64,000 nt of DNA, from assembly GCA_032821775.1 (NCBI GenBank), contig JAVLRN010000009.1:744001-808000 (forward strand), read 5' to 3'. This DNA comes from Sanguinoderma infundibulare. Taxonomy: Eukaryota; Basidiomycota; Agaricomycetes; Polyporales; Polyporaceae. Position 1 is the stretch's first letter. The number at the start of each line of letters is the position of its first letter. The notes below the pieces were generated by a model. That model saw only the letters and a program-made list of their open reading frames with translations. It did no database searches and was not told the DNA's origin. Positions 48,839-61,304 of this stretch are shown here, piece after piece. A program made the position numbers and the translations under genes.

Positions 48839-50411
48839 ATGCTCTCTCTTCGCATCCACCGTTGCTGCGCCCCCTCCCCTCTCCTTTCCTCTGCGCGGGC
48901 GTACTCGTCACAGTCGTCGATACCGCCATTGCCTCCTCGAAAAGAATGGCGCAACCTGTTTCCATATGTGTCCGTCGCCCGGCGAGACCGTGTCTTCGTC
49001 CAGAGTCCGGAGGCAGCGCGGACAATAGCTCAATCGCTATGTCAGAGTAACACTGCACCCAGCAGCGGCAAGGGTAAAGTTGTCATCGAGGCTTTTCCAG
49101 GTGCGTCCCCCGCTTGTTCTTCGCCAAGTATCCGCTCACAATTATGATGCGCACATAGGACCCGGTGCGCTGTCCCGTGCCCTCCTGGAACTTCCTCCCT
49201 CGACCGTTCGCAAACTCATCATCCTTGAGGACGACAAGGGCTATTTGCAGCATCTCCAGGTGAGTTTGTGAGCTTGACCTGTTTGCATCATATAACTCAA
49301 GTACTCAGCCTCTGGCAGATGCGGACCCCCGCGTGACGGTTGTACCCTTGTCTGGCCACTTTTGGGACACCTATTCACACTTGGAGGAGCACCGTCTGCT
49401 GGGCGACGTCGAGGCGGTCCCATGGGAATCTGCAAGTGCGTGCCTGCGCGTTTCTCTTCACGCGCGTCGCTCCTCAGTGCGGTCTCCCAAACTCACCGTC
49501 GCTCTTTCCCAGTCCCCGACTTGCATTTTGTCTCCCATCTGTCATACAACGTCTATGGCGAGCAACTCATCGCACAGCTCTTCCGCTCGATACCCGAGCG
49601 TGCATGGCTTTTTAAGTACGGCCGTGTCCCAATGAGCATGATCCTCAGCCAATGGGTCTGGTCGGTGCGTCACTCCCCATCTCCCCGAACCCCTCGTCAT
49701 CTCGCATTGATGGCGTTTGTCGACTCCACAGCGTTTGACCGCCAAGCCGGGTAATTTATCGCGCTGCAAGCTCTCCGTCATCGGCGAAGCGACGGCGGAC
49801 ATCCAGGACGCCTTCGATCCCGCGCTCGTCGCGCCATACGATGCCCATTTCTTCCCCCCGACGTCTACCAGGAAGGTAACGAACAGGAAACCGGGCCAGC
49901 CAATATTTGGCGTCACCGCAATCCCATACCCCGAACAGGTGCGCACGCATATTTCACCTCTCTTGGTGCAACTGGTATTGAGGAGCGGCGCTGGACTTGA
50001 AGATTATCCAAAAGGGCACGACGGAGCAGTGGGACTACCTCCTGCGGCGGCTGTTCGTGCTCAAGAGCACAGCGCTCAGGGAGGCAGTTGGGTATGTGGT
50101 TCCATCCCGTCACAGTAGGGCATCCCGTTAGACTTACGTTCGGACAGCTCGCTTGCACCTGGCGCTACCACCCTGATAAAAATGCTGTCGGACGGGAGTG
50201 TACCTCGGGAGCAGCGCGTGAACGTCTCAAAACGCATCCGGGACTTGAATCTCGCCGACTGGGCACTCGTACAGCGCGCATTCGATGCGTGGCCATTCAA
50301 GCCGCAGGTCCGCTTCGCTCTCGCCTCTTGCGCTGCCCGAGCGACTGAACTAATGTGACTGTTGTGATGCAGGACTTGTTGATTAGTGACGCTTTCATGC
50401 CCGAGGATTAA
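48839..50411 (+). CDS. MTF1: Mitochondrial transcription factor B (Mtf1-type methyltransferase fold)
   Basis: Helps mitochondrial RNA polymerase open promoters; belongs to the rRNA adenine dimethylase (RsmA/KsgA) fold. Eight exons: 48839-49100, 49159-49259, 49309-49435, 49513-49664, 49732-49938, 50003-50091, 50148-50307, 50373-50411; about 378 aa. The N-terminus (MLSLRIHRCCAPSPLLSSAR) is rich in Arg, Ser and Leu with no acid, as in a mitochondrial targeting peptide. The SAM-site region reads VVIEAFPGPGALSRALLELP, then KLIILEDDKGYLQHLQPLAD. Instead of the catalytic N-L-P-Y motif there is HLSYNVYGEQLIAQLF, as in fungal Mtf1 proteins that have lost or weakened methylation. FGVTAIPYPEQ and a C-terminal helical domain (LRRLFVLKSTALREAVG) follow. 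One acceptor (50001-50002) is the weaker AAG form. Confidence 0.85.
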
Positions 50412-50529
50412 CCTCACTTAGCTATTCCCGCATGTTCAGTCCTGGGTATCGCGACGTCGTTGCAGACGGACACCCAAGAGGTGGATTACACTACTAGCTA
50501 GTTACAGTAATACAGGACGAGCTATATCG

Positions 50530-53500
50530 TCACTCGACATCCACTTCAAGCTCCTTCTGCTGTCGTGGTGGTGAGTCCGGCCAATCGATGGGCCCCTGTT
50601 GGACGGGCCAAGTCAGCATAGGATAGGTCACCCAAAATCACCAAATAACTCACTTCGGTATCCATGTCATCATCGACGACCTGCGTCTCCTCCAACTGTG
50701 TCTGTTCCTCATCGACCTGGGTGTCGCCATCCGCAAGAGTCTCCGCTTGGCTCTCGTCCATAGCGACGTCCGTCGCTGCCTGTGTCGCCGTCTGCGTGTC
50801 CGTCTGAGTCTCCTGGCCCGTGGCCGACTCTTGCGACTCGGACTCGGTCGCCTTCTTCTTCCGCCCCAGGGCTTTCTTTTCCTTCTCCGCGGGCTGGACG
50901 GCAGGGAGGCCGAACAGCGTCGTCTGTCTGCCCCCTTCCTTCTTCTCCTTCGCCTTGCCCTTGCCGGAGCCGGTGCCGCGCTTGCCCTTGTCGGCCTCGG
51001 CGGCGTCGACCTTGTGGAAGAAGCTCTCGCTCTTATGGACGCTCCGGTTCGCGTCTGCGCTCCGCGCAAAAGGGTTCCGGCTGTTGGGGTCCGCTGCGGG
51101 CTTTCGCGCGAAAGGGTTGCTCCCTGCCGTCGAGATCAGGACCCGTCATGCAGCCTTCGACACGAAAACGAATGGTACTCACGAGGTTGAGGTTGAGGTG
51201 CGCCGCCCATCCTGGCCGTCGACGCCGACTCGCCAACGGCGCGCCGCTTCGCCCCAGAGTCGACGCCGGGAGAGCGCGTCTCGCGCATGGGTTCGTCGTC
51301 CGCGGGCCGTTTGCGCCCTCCGGCGGACTGCCACGAATCTTCGTCCTGCGTGCTGTCCGCCCCGTTGAATACTGTGCTGTCCTCCGACATCTGGCTTGAT
51401 GCTGCGGCTGCTGCGGCTGCCCGCTCCAGCCCCGGCCGGTGCAGCGCAGGGGGCGGACGGAAGTCCTGGAACGCTTTCGGGCGCGAGCCGCCCGCGCCCG
51501 CTTCCGCGGCGGGGAGCCGGAGCGCGGGGACGGGCGCAAAGTCGTCCTGGGCCTGGCGCCTGCGCTCGCGGAGGCCCTCGAGGCGGTCGTCGCGGGCGTC
51601 CTTGAGCGCCGCGATCTTCTCCTGGAGGCCGACGAGGTGGTAGAAGCCGGCGATCTTGGCCGCGGCGTCGAACGAGGGCGTGTGGTGCAGGAGGCGGACG
51701 AGGTCGAGCGCGCGCGCGAGGCGGTCGTTCTTGCAGGCGTGCTGGACGAGCTGGATGAGCGCCTTGTCGAGCGCGAGCTCGCGCGCGGCGAGGTCGGGCG
51801 TCGAGAGCTCGTCGCCAAGGCCGTCGCGAAGGATGTCGAGCAGGAGAGTCTCGCGGGCGAATCTGCGGAGGGTCAAGACGAGATGCGTCAGTGTTGCGTT
51901 GTTGTTCGTGGCGGTGGGCCTGCGACTCACTGCTCCTCGAGAGGGCCTTCTTTGGGGTCTGTCCGCTTGAACGGCAGTCGAATGGGGAGTTCTTGAATGA
52001 GCGGCCTGGGGAATCCGGGGTGCTCTTGTCTGCCCTTGAGGATGAGACACATGAAGTTGTCGCCCACGACGCCGACGGGCCAGTACGATTCGTCCTTGCC
52101 TTCGCGCCGCTCGAGCTTGTTCGTGTCTAGCACGCGTACCCACGTCGCCGACAGCGGTATCCGGAAGCGAGGCATGGCGTGCAGGATGCCAGCGGAGTCG
52201 TAGATCGCAGGTGCCTACAAATGTCTAGGTGGTCAGCGCCGAGTGCTGGTCATAGACAGCTCGCGACTCACGCCCTCTTCTGTGATTCCGATCCACTTCA
52301 GCGTGTGGCGCTTGGGTATTGGAACGGTGTCCTTTTGCAATATACAAAAGTCGTCAAACTTGATCAGCCGTCCCGTCAGGTTCTGCGAGCCGTCCATCGT
52401 CGTGCTCCCATCCCGCGTGACGATAAACACCCACTCGCTCCCCGCGACCATGGTCACGAAGTCACCAGGCAGGCTCAAGCACGCCCGCTCGATCCCGCTC
52501 CCAGTAAGGAAGATAAGCTCCCCGTCGCTCGTAGCAATCACGACGTTCCCCTGCCCACCAATGTCCACGTCCGCCTTGTCCCTCAGACTCTTCGAGGGTG
52601 GGGGCCCGCCTGCGGCGACGCCCAGGACGCGCGCGTCCCCTTGGAGCTCGTACGTCCACTCGGACTGGGCGGCCCAGGCGCCATACGGCTTATAGACGAC
52701 GTGCGCGGGGTGCGCGGCCTCAGGCTGGCACGCATATAGCGCGCCCCGCTCGCCGAGCGAGGCGAGGTCGTACCGGAAGTGGTCCGTGAAGTGGTAGGAC
52801 TTGCGCACGGAGCGGTCGTGGAACTCGACGTTGACGATGTGGTGCGAGTCCTGGTCTGTCACTTCAATGACGCCGATCATATTGTACGCTGCGCGCGCCC
52901 GGCGTCAGAAGATGGCTTGGATTTATGATGAGAGTGAGGAGAGAGAGGAAGGGACATACCTAGGTACCGCTTCTTGTTCTCCATTGGAGTCGAGCCGGGT
53001 TGGAATGCGCCCTGCGCTTTCGTCACGCTCACCATCTCCCGGATGCCGCCCTCGGCGGCGATCCGTCTGGCTTCCACATCATCGTCGCTCAGGCCCCCGC
53101 CGAGGTCATCTAGGATCCAGTCGTCGTTGTCCAGGTCGATGCCGAAGTCCTCGTTCATGTCCTCATCCCGCCCCTTGCCCTTGCCCTTGTCAGCGCGGAC
53201 GGTGTTCACGTTATCGTCGTCGAAGAGCGTTGGGGTGCCCTTCCGCTTGACGGGCACACCGACGGCTGTCGTGCCTACTGAGAGCTTGACGGGATCCGGG
53301 GCGGGGGCGGGGATAGGGTCGCGCCAACGGGTGAGGTTGCCAGCGGAGTCTGTCCAGGCAAGGAGGTTCTTGGAGGGGGAGAAAGCCATTTGGGTTATGG
53401 GCGCATTGAGAGCACCTTGGAATCTGGAAGTCGGGGAGGATATGAGAAGTGCAAGTTGACCAAGGTGCAGATGTAGCATACCGGAAGAGCATACGCCTGT

Positions 53501-54677
53501 TCTGTGTTGACCAGATGAAGACTCCGGACTTGAACGCGGCGGCGAGGTATACGCCGTTCCTGGAGAGCGCGAGGGCGGTGATGGCTCCGGAGCACGCGTC
53601 ATCGGAAAGAGTTGAGGACTTGGACCAGTCGGATCGTGATATTGTCGCGATTTCTACAGGCGCATGAGAATAAGCGAGAGACGAAGACATGTGGGGAGGA
53701 GAACATACCGTGTGTTCGGGTGGCGACGAAGAAGTGCTGGCCGGAGGTGTGCCAGACAGCGGAGCAGTCGTGACCAAATTCGGCAGACCTGGGTACGAAG
53801 GTTGGGAGAGAGAAGTTATGGAGAAGACTGTGGGATGCTCACTCTGAGTCTGGAACAGCGGGAATGAGGCCGTCGATGACCTTGTCTTGCTTGGGCTCGG
53901 TCCCAGAGACGTCCCAAACGATAATCTTGCCATCTGCACCACATGTAATCTAGGGCGAGGGGGTTTATAGCGGATTGAGGATGAGAGAGAATGAGGACGG
54001 ACGAGGAGTGAACTGGAGGGATGCCATGTTGCTTTGCGTACGGCCTTGGTATGACCTTTGAGAATGGATATCTTGGTGATGTCGTCTAAGTCGATCAATT
54101 TCACGTCGGGCTCGCTGGGAAGATGTCAGTGGGCCCTGTTCCGCTTAAAGAATGCGGGTACTTGAGGTGGGGGATACTCACTCGGACGTGACTGCGACCC
54201 TTGCACCGTTTGGATCTACAGCTACGCAGCGAATGGGGATTCCTGAGGTACTTGCCACGAGGCTCTCCATGGTTGGCTTTGCGTCTGGAACGGGCTTCAT
54301 GATTTCATATTTTCTTACATCTCCATCTTTGCTGCCGGACAGCCAGCAGTCGGACTATGAGGGAATTGCCTAGGTCAACAAGCGATGGATGACGGACGGC
54401 AAAGGGACGCACGCCTGCAGCGACTGCTGTAACCTCGTCCGTAGCCTCGGCGGCGCTTGGTGGCTCCTGGTCCTCTCCTAGTTCTGGGTCCCATATTCTG
54501 ACAAGGGTGTCTGCTCCGCCGGTGTAGACGCGTCTTGAGAGGGTAAGGTCAGCCAGCGGTGCGGGTAGAGAGAAGGGGAGGGAGGACTGACGAGCCATTG
54601 CGAGAGAACGCAAGGAAGGTCGTTCCGGGACAGTGACCAGCGTTCACCTCCGTCTTGGACAACGTCTTGGACGACAT
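50530..54677 (-). CDS. CTF4: Ctf4/AND-1 (Mcl1) replisome adaptor
   Basis: Trimeric hub linking the CMG helicase to polymerase alpha and to cohesion factors. Thirteen exons: 54677-54592, 54533-54413, 54354-54182, 54114-54003, 53949-53843, 53788-53709, 53653-53482, 53423-52960, 52888-52272, 52214-51931, 51862-51183, 51123-50654, 50595-50530; 3432 nt, 1143 aa. The N-terminal WD40 propeller spans about 1-310 ([57 protein letters not shown]). An acidic linker follows ([20 protein letters not shown]). The Ctf4 central SepB-type propeller spans about 430-740 ([60 protein letters not shown]), then a helical bundle ([20 protein letters not shown]). The long charged tail carries two NPFAR motifs and [11 protein letters not shown]. 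Two MCB elements lie upstream. Confidence 0.93.
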
Positions 54678-55358
54678 CGTGCACGTCGACCACAACCGAA
54701 CCGCACCTGTCCCACCATCACCCACCAGCACCCACCCCACTCAGTCTCCGCGCCTACCAAGACGCGTGTCATAACGCGTCAGTCACACCTCACCCGTCAC
54801 ACACCCTACACAGTCACTATGCTCACCACGAAAACACGCTCAGCAGCGAGTACTGCGACCTGTACGTCTGATGGCCCGCTAATCTGTCCACAGGAATTCA
54901 TCCTGAACTATGACGTACTCAAACAACTGAGGATGGAACCCTGCGTGGCCCCAGTCGACAGGCCAAACACAAGTTGGGATTGGGGATATTATTGGCAACT
55001 CGGGAGGTGTAAAGCAACGAGTAACGAGTTAACCCATCCGAGTCCCTTCTGGGCTTCAGCCTGCTCATGTGGAGTAGCTTGTACATGGGCCTAGCCTTGA
55101 GCTCCTCGCAAACAAGCAATCGGTCCATAATCCCGCAAGGACACGTTGATTTTCGAACGGTTGGCCAGTTGGCTGTCGACGAGTATCAATGTCATGTTAA
55201 CAGATGGTGATATGTACACTCTCTCGCTGCTCCAAGGGCTTATGATGAGAGCAGAATGCTCTACTGCCATGCAGTTTCATTGCTACTGCATTGGGTTAAC
55301 AGCCGTTGTCGAATAAATTTACCTCACCTACCTCTATCATTGGTCTTCCCAGAAGCTA
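54678..55358. other. CTF4 promoter and 3' UTR of the small basic-protein gene
   Basis: 680 bp. It contains the paired MCB elements near CTF4. No coding content apart from short chance frames. Confidence 0.5.
54762..54779 (-). promoter_or_regulatory. Paired MCB elements (ACGCGT) upstream of CTF4
   Basis: The palindromic ACGCGT occurs at 54762-54767 and 54774-54779, 12 bp apart, 85-102 bp before the CTF4 ATG. This matches the MBF-type G1/S element seen upstream of SMC3 in the same window. Confidence 0.65.
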
Positions 55359-55725
55359 TCACAGACCCTTCATGACATCTGCAAGATCCTGAACAGACAC
55401 CGTTGCCGCGACGGGACCACCAGCGTTTTCCGTCTGCTTGGACTGGACTAATGTTACGGCGGTTTCTCTACTCCGGCTGAGTTGAGAGGCCCACCTGCGC
55501 ATATAGCGTTTGCACTTGGGCAAACTCGTCGTTAATTTGCGCCGTGACGTCCGCGACTTGGTCCTTCGATATCCGGCTCCGGCCTTTGGATCGCTTTTTT
55601 ATCGCTTGCTTCGCGGCCGTTTGGCGACCCTTTGTGAGCCTTGCACTGGATGTCTCCGACCGTTGCTTTTTCTGCTTCGCCATCGCAGTGGAGGAGGATG
55701 GACGGAAGAGAGCAGAGGAAGCCAT
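55359..55725 (-). CDS. Small basic protein of about 104 aa, unknown function
   Basis: Two exons, 55725-55495 and 55442-55359, with a 52-nt GT-AG intron. The frame is kept and the second exon reads SKQTENAGGPVAATVSVQDL, then ADVMKGL and a stop, which makes better sense than the unspliced ending. The first exon is strongly basic (MAKQKKQRSETSSARLTKGR, then AAKQAIKKRSKGRSRISK), resembling a bipartite nuclear or nucleolar localisation signal. An amphipathic helix (QVADVTAQINDEFAQVQTLY) follows. A second in-frame ATG lies at 55683 and may be the real start. I do not recognise the family; a ribosome-biogenesis or chromatin role would be a guess. It is divergent from YSH1 over 156 bp. Confidence 0.6.
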
Positions 55726-55881
55726 CTCGGGCGCCTGGATGTGGAAGTTGTCGGGGGAAGGTGCAGAAGACAAGGTTGACCAGGGTTGAAACGTTGACCG
55801 CCTACCTCCATCTCCTACCCCTTTCCCCTCCCCTCCTCCTCTTCTCCTCTCCTGATCTCTTAACCCTCGACTCCGCTGTCT

Positions 55882-58800
55882 ATGTCTGACGTGCCAAAAC
55901 TTCGTATCACACTCCTTGGTGCTGGGCAGGAAGTCGGACGGTCATGTTGCGTTATGCAGTACCGTGGTCGAACAATCGTCTGCGATGCCGGAGTCCACCC
56001 GGCATATAATGGAATCGCATCTCTGCCGTTTATTGATGATCTCGACTGGAGCACCGTCGACGTCTTGCTCGTTACTCAGTGCGTTCCCCGTCCCCTCGTC
56101 CCAACCGCATAGCTTCTCAACCGCCCCCTAGTTTTCACCTTGACCACGCCGCAGCGCTCACGTATATCATGGAGAAGGTGTGTGCTGTCGTTCTCTGCGA
56201 TCGAGCGACCCGAGGTTCACTTCGAGACAGACCAACTTCCGGGACGGCAAGGGGAAGGTGTACATGACGCATCCTACAAAAGCCTTGCACAAGTTCATGA
56301 TGCAGGATTTCGTTCGAATGAGGTGTGTCCCTTCATATTTTGCACATGAAACGCCCGTCTGAGACGTTAGCATAGCGGTTCTGCTGCAGACAGCTTGTTT
56401 ACGCCACTCGAAATGTCTATGTCTCTGGCCTCCATCATTCCTGTCTCCGCCCACCAAGTCATCACCCCTTGTCCCGGTGTCACCTTCACGCCGTACCATG
56501 CTGGTCACGTACTTGGAGCTTGCATGTTCTTGATCGACATTGCCGGCTTGAAGATACTCTACACGGGCGACTACTCTCGGGAAGAGGACCGACATCTGGT
56601 CAAGGCCGAGATCCCGCCAATACACCCCGATGTCCTCATCGTGGAGAGCACATACGGTGTACAAAGCCACGAGCCAAGGGAGGACAAGGAGGCTCGTTTC
56701 ACTAACTTGGTTCATTCGATCATTCGTCGCGGAGGTCATGTCCTCCTCCCTACGTTCGCTCTGGGCCGTGCGCAAGAGCTCCTCCTGATTCTAGACGAGT
56801 ACTGGGCAAAACATCCGGATCTTCACGGCGTACCAATATACTACGCCTCAAGTTTGGCTAGGAAGTGTATGGCTGTGTACCAGACGTATATTCACACTAT
56901 GAATGCGAACATACGAACACGGTTCGCAAAACGCGATAACCCCTTTGTATTCAAGTATGTCTCCGCCTTTCCACTTTTCTCGGAGGACTCACATTACATC
57001 TCCAGGCATATCACCAATGTCTCCGGTACACGAGGGTGGGAGCGCAAAATTGCCGAGGGCCCGCCGTGTGTGGTCCTCGCGTCGCCAGGTTTTGTGACGT
57101 CAGGCCCAAGTCGGGAACTCCTGGAGCTCTGGGCGCCGGATTCGAAAAACGGTTTCATCGTGACGGGATACTCCGTTGAAGGGACGATGGCGAGGGTGAG
57201 TGAACTACCATGTCAGGACCGGCCGGTATCGTTGTCGTGTACCCCTCCGTCCGTGTTGTATGTACAATGCGAAGCAATGGACAAGTTTTCCTCCCTCACC
57301 ATCCCATTTCTGTCTTCATGCGTGGTTCGTCTGCCTGTGAGCGTGAGTTGATGTTCATCTATTTCTTTCCCCCTTCTGTCGTACTAGGATATCCTCAACG
57401 AGCCTAGCGAGATCACCGGCTTGAAGGGCAACACGATACCGAGAAAGCTCTCGGTCGACTACATCTCTTTCAGCGCGCATGTCGACTACTCGCAGAACTC
57501 TGAGTTCATGGAGCTGGTCAAGCCCCAGCACATTGTGAGTTGTCAATTCTTGTGTTTGAGAGGAAGGCGCTGACGGACTACGACAGGTATTGGTCCACGG
57601 GGAGGCTACTGGAATGGGTCGTCTTAAGGCGGCCATGCAGGACCGGTATAAGAGTCGGGACGAGGAAATTAAAATACACATGCCGCGAAATTTGGAACCG
57701 TTGGAGTTGACGTTCCGCAGCGAGCGTGTAGCGAAGGTGTGTGGTCCCGTGAAATGCTGCCTCCGTGACAGTTTTGACCTGGACGTACCGGTACGACAGG
57801 CGATCGGTACCCTGGCTGCACATCCACCGCAACCTAACGATGTCATCTCTGGTCTACTGGTCTCGAAGGACTACTCGTACACGCTGCTGGACCCGCGAGA
57901 CCTGCGGGACTTTGCTGGATTGACGACATGTGTGGTGACGCAGCGGCAGAAGGTTGCCCTCGGTGTTGGCTGGGGCTTGGTCCGGTGGCATCTGGAGGGG
58001 ATGTTCGGGCAGATCGAGGAGGGGTTGGACAAGGATGGGATTCCGACCATGAGGGTGCGCTTTTACGACTTCCTCCGCTTGACGGGACGCAGCTGATTAC
58101 TGAGCGCGACGCAGGTCATGGGTGCAGTGGACATCAAGCTCACGAGCGAGCAGGAGCTCACGCTCGAGTGGGACTCGAGCGCGAGCAACGACATGATCGC
58201 GGACTCGACGCTCGCGCTCATCAACGGGATCGACAAGAGTCCCGCCTCTGTGAAACGTTTGTCGCTCTTCTTCCACCCGCTCGCCGTTGTCCGTGCCTAA
58301 CCAGACTTGCACTCTTAGTGACCACCCACTCCCACCCCCATTCCCACTCACACACGCCTGAACATCCGCACCCTCACGCAGACGTCGACGACGAGACGGC
58401 GCCGGTCACGCGCATACAGCGACTGTGCTGGTTCCTCGAGGCGCACTTTGGCGACGTCGAACTGCACATGCCCGAGGAGGACGACGCGGAGCAGGGTGAG
58501 GACGCCCCCGAGCCCTCTCTCCTAGTCACCCTCGACGAAGCCGACGCGGTTATCAACCTGATTTCCATGGTGTGTCCAATTATCTCAAGTGATCTCCCGA
58601 GGGGCTGACGTGTCCGGCAAATCCGCCCAGACGGTGACGAGCTCGAGCGAGGCTCTGAAGCGGCGCGTGGAGGCCGTGCTCGACATGGCGGTGTCGACGG
58701 TGAGCTCGCTAAGCGAGGCGTTCACCGCGAGCGTGCTGCAGGTGGCGGAGGAGGCGCAGGGCGAGAACGGCGTCAGGGACAAGTCTGGTTCCCTCCTCCC

Positions 58801-59014
58801 TGCGATCGCGGAGGACGGGGACGAGCGTCAGGACAAAGATGTGAGTATGAAGGAGGCGGCAAAGCCGGAACTCAATGGTAAGGGCAAGAGCATTCCTCGG
58901 GTTGACGGCGCGAATGGCGTACCTGCAGGGGAGGGCGGTGGCGAAGAGGGGGACGGGGAGGAGGAGGAGGAGGAAGAGGAAGAGGACGATGCTATTTTGC
59001 AGGTGCACGGCTAG
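55882..59014 (+). CDS. YSH1: Ysh1/CPSF-73 pre-mRNA 3'-end endonuclease
   Basis: Metallo-beta-lactamase/beta-CASP nuclease that cleaves pre-mRNA before polyadenylation. Ten exons: 55882-56078, 56132-56177, 56231-56322, 56376-56954, 57006-57195, 57388-57534, 57587-58054, 58115-58256, 58319-58569, 58631-59014; about 831 aa. The first splice rebuilds the zinc motif [17 protein letters not shown] (His66, His68, Asp70, His71). Other core motifs are [83 protein letters not shown] and [13 protein letters not shown], covering the active-site residues and the beta-CASP domain. The C-terminal domain contains a His-rich insert ([20 protein letters not shown], near residue 625), unusual for the family. 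The protein ends in an acidic poly-Glu tract. Confidence 0.95.
58956..58987 (+). repeat. GAG/GAA tract encoding poly-Glu at the YSH1 C-terminus
   Basis: Purine-only triplet run in the last YSH1 exon encoding about eleven consecutive Glu before DDAILQVHG. Likely length-variable. Confidence 0.75.
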
Positions 59015-59281
59015 AGGCGCATTCGTGGTCTGTCTCAGTGTTTGCGTGGTCTGTTTTCGTATTACGCTGGTTATGGAATTGTATCGTTATCGCTAGTCGC
59101 ACTGTACGCTGCAGCAATCTCACCACTCAGGCATTCATTCCATACGCTGACTGAGAACGTCTGAAAGTTTGTGGTGTGCAACTGTCTCGTCTAAATTCAC
59201 GACGGGCTCGGTAAAATTCATCAAGTCTAGATCTCATGATACATATCAATATACACTTCGTTTCCTCTCTCTCTCCAGGGC

Positions 59282-61304
59282 TCACGCAATGAGCGAGGCA
59301 ATAACTTCAGGAATAACGGGACGCTTCTTCCACGACGCTTCCCAACCGGGTGCAGCACCCTCCTCCCCAGTCTTGCTCGGTAGTCCGAACACAGCAGTCA
59401 CCAACCAGATGTCGCCCGCCTGGACCTCGTGCTCGTCCAGAAGCGTCGGCATGATCGCCCGAGGAACCATGAGATTCGTGTTCGCGTCGGTCCTCATAGC
59501 CTTCCCCTCCCTGCTCGGCCTGTCGCGCAACTCCACAATGCCAGACACGCCCGCCTTGGACGCAGCGCGCGCCGCGCTGCCCTGCTCCAGAGTTCCATAC
59601 GCCTCTCCCTCCGACGGCTCGAGCGCCCTGTCCTCCTTGCCCTGCCCGAATATCGCCCAACCGCCCTCCGCAGAGAGCAGTTTCCGCCCGCTCCGGATAC
59701 GATGCACGCGCAAATGCCAGAGAGGCGCGTCCTCCGTGGGCGGCACGAGCCACGTCTCGACCTCGACGTCCGGCCACGGGAACCACATCGAGCGCAGCCA
59801 CCTCCCGTCCTCGATGCGAGCCTCGCGGGTCTCGCGTCGGAGCTTCCACGTCTCGCCGCCGTCGGCCGAGAGCGCGAGCGCGCTGTCCGCGCCGTGCTCC
59901 TCGAGCGTGAGCGACCCCACGGGGACGCTGTACCCGAACGCGGACGAGTACGCGAACTTGCCGTACTTGGCTGCGCTCTGCTTGACTGCGTACGAACACT
60001 GCTGGCCCGAGGAGAGCACGTAAGTGTGCCCGCCGCGGTTCGTCGCGATGTGGAGGGGCTTGTAGAGCGGTTTGACGGTGTCGCGGAGGGCAGGTGGCAG
60101 AGGTTCTTCGGGCGAGGACCAGAAAGGGTGCGAGGTGGGAAGGGCGAGCGCGATGAAAGACTTGCAGAACCAGTATGGACTCCCTGGGGAGTTGTAGTTC
60201 TCGGTCATGTTGTGGTTCGGGTAGACGTAGCCAATGGTAAAGGTGCCGTCGCTGTTGTAAGCGCCGGGCTGGCGTGCCCAGAAGCGGAGGTTCCGGAGCT
60301 GGAGGCCTTTGACGATGCCCCAAGTGAGTGGTGCGGGGGGATCGACGTCGGCAAAAGCGAAGGCACCCCAGAACGAGGACATGGCGGCGCGGTAGGTCAG
60401 ACTCCGGCCAAAAGGAATGGCGCGGCCTATGCGCGGCGGTCATCTTCGTTATTCGAGACCGGAATTCGGTGACATACACACCTTGTTCGTCGAAGTAGCG
60501 CACAAAGTCCAAGGCAAATTGGCGGGCGCGGTTACGGAACTCTTCGCACCGGGCCGGATCGTCCTTCTGGGCCAATTTCGAGTAGACCAATTGTGCGAAC
60601 TGAATGGCGAAGGAAGAAGAATAGTAGTCGAGCTGGACTACGCCTTCTGGACCGTCCCGCGACCAGCCGTCGCCGATATAGAACGTGTCCAGGTGATCGA
60701 GGTCAGCCTTCATCCGCTTCGCGTCAAAGCGCGGGGAGCCGACTTTAGACAGACCGAGGTTGGAGAAAACCTGGAAGAATGTTGGTGCAAGCTGTGGTAG
60801 AAAACAATTTGAAACACATACGCGGAACCAAAGCCAGTTGGTATTAGGCATCTCCTTGTCGTTCATGCCTCCGAGCCAGTTCTCGAGGTTGCGCTTGCCT
60901 TGGTCGGGGAGAGGATCCCAGATCTGTTCCTTTGCGATTGAGAGAGCAAATCCAATGGCAGAACACTCGACCATCCGTTGATCCTTGTTGCGCATGTTGC
61001 CCCAGAACTCTTCATGGTCGGAGTTGGTACCATTCGCGAAACCGCGGACCCAGCGCTCGACACCGGCATACAAGCCTCCACCGGCAAGCAAGGATGCAAG
61101 CCCCCAGATTGGACGGGAGAAGCCCTCGAGGTGTGCCGCTGTTTCGTCAAAATGGGTGCCCGTGAAGCCAAGATGAATACGAGCACCTCCAGGTGAGGTA
61201 TGAGAGGCAAGAGGATCGAGGAGACCAATGAGATACTGCGCGAGCTGGTCCTTAGTCTCGATCGGGTTGGACGCGAATGGGGTGGTGTACGCGAAGGATG
61301 TCAT
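59282..61304 (-). CDS. DUF2264-family protein (hydrolase-like alpha/alpha barrel)
   Basis: Three exons from the ATG at 61304: 61304-60822, 60770-60482, 60426-59282; about 638 aa in frame. The N-terminal half fits the DUF2264 family, thought to be an (alpha/alpha)6 barrel related to glycoside hydrolases: [96 protein letters not shown] and [18 protein letters not shown]. The C-terminal half is beta-rich ([37 protein letters not shown]). There is no signal peptide, so it is probably intracellular. The activity is not established for the family; a role in sugar or uronide metabolism is an inference from fold. Acidic and aromatic residues are conserved-looking in the barrel. Confidence 0.85.

Noticed and set aside
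59429..60472. 347-codon plus-strand open frame
   Set aside because: It is antisense to the DUF2264 gene; Arg-rich, no motif. High GC makes long antisense frames common here.
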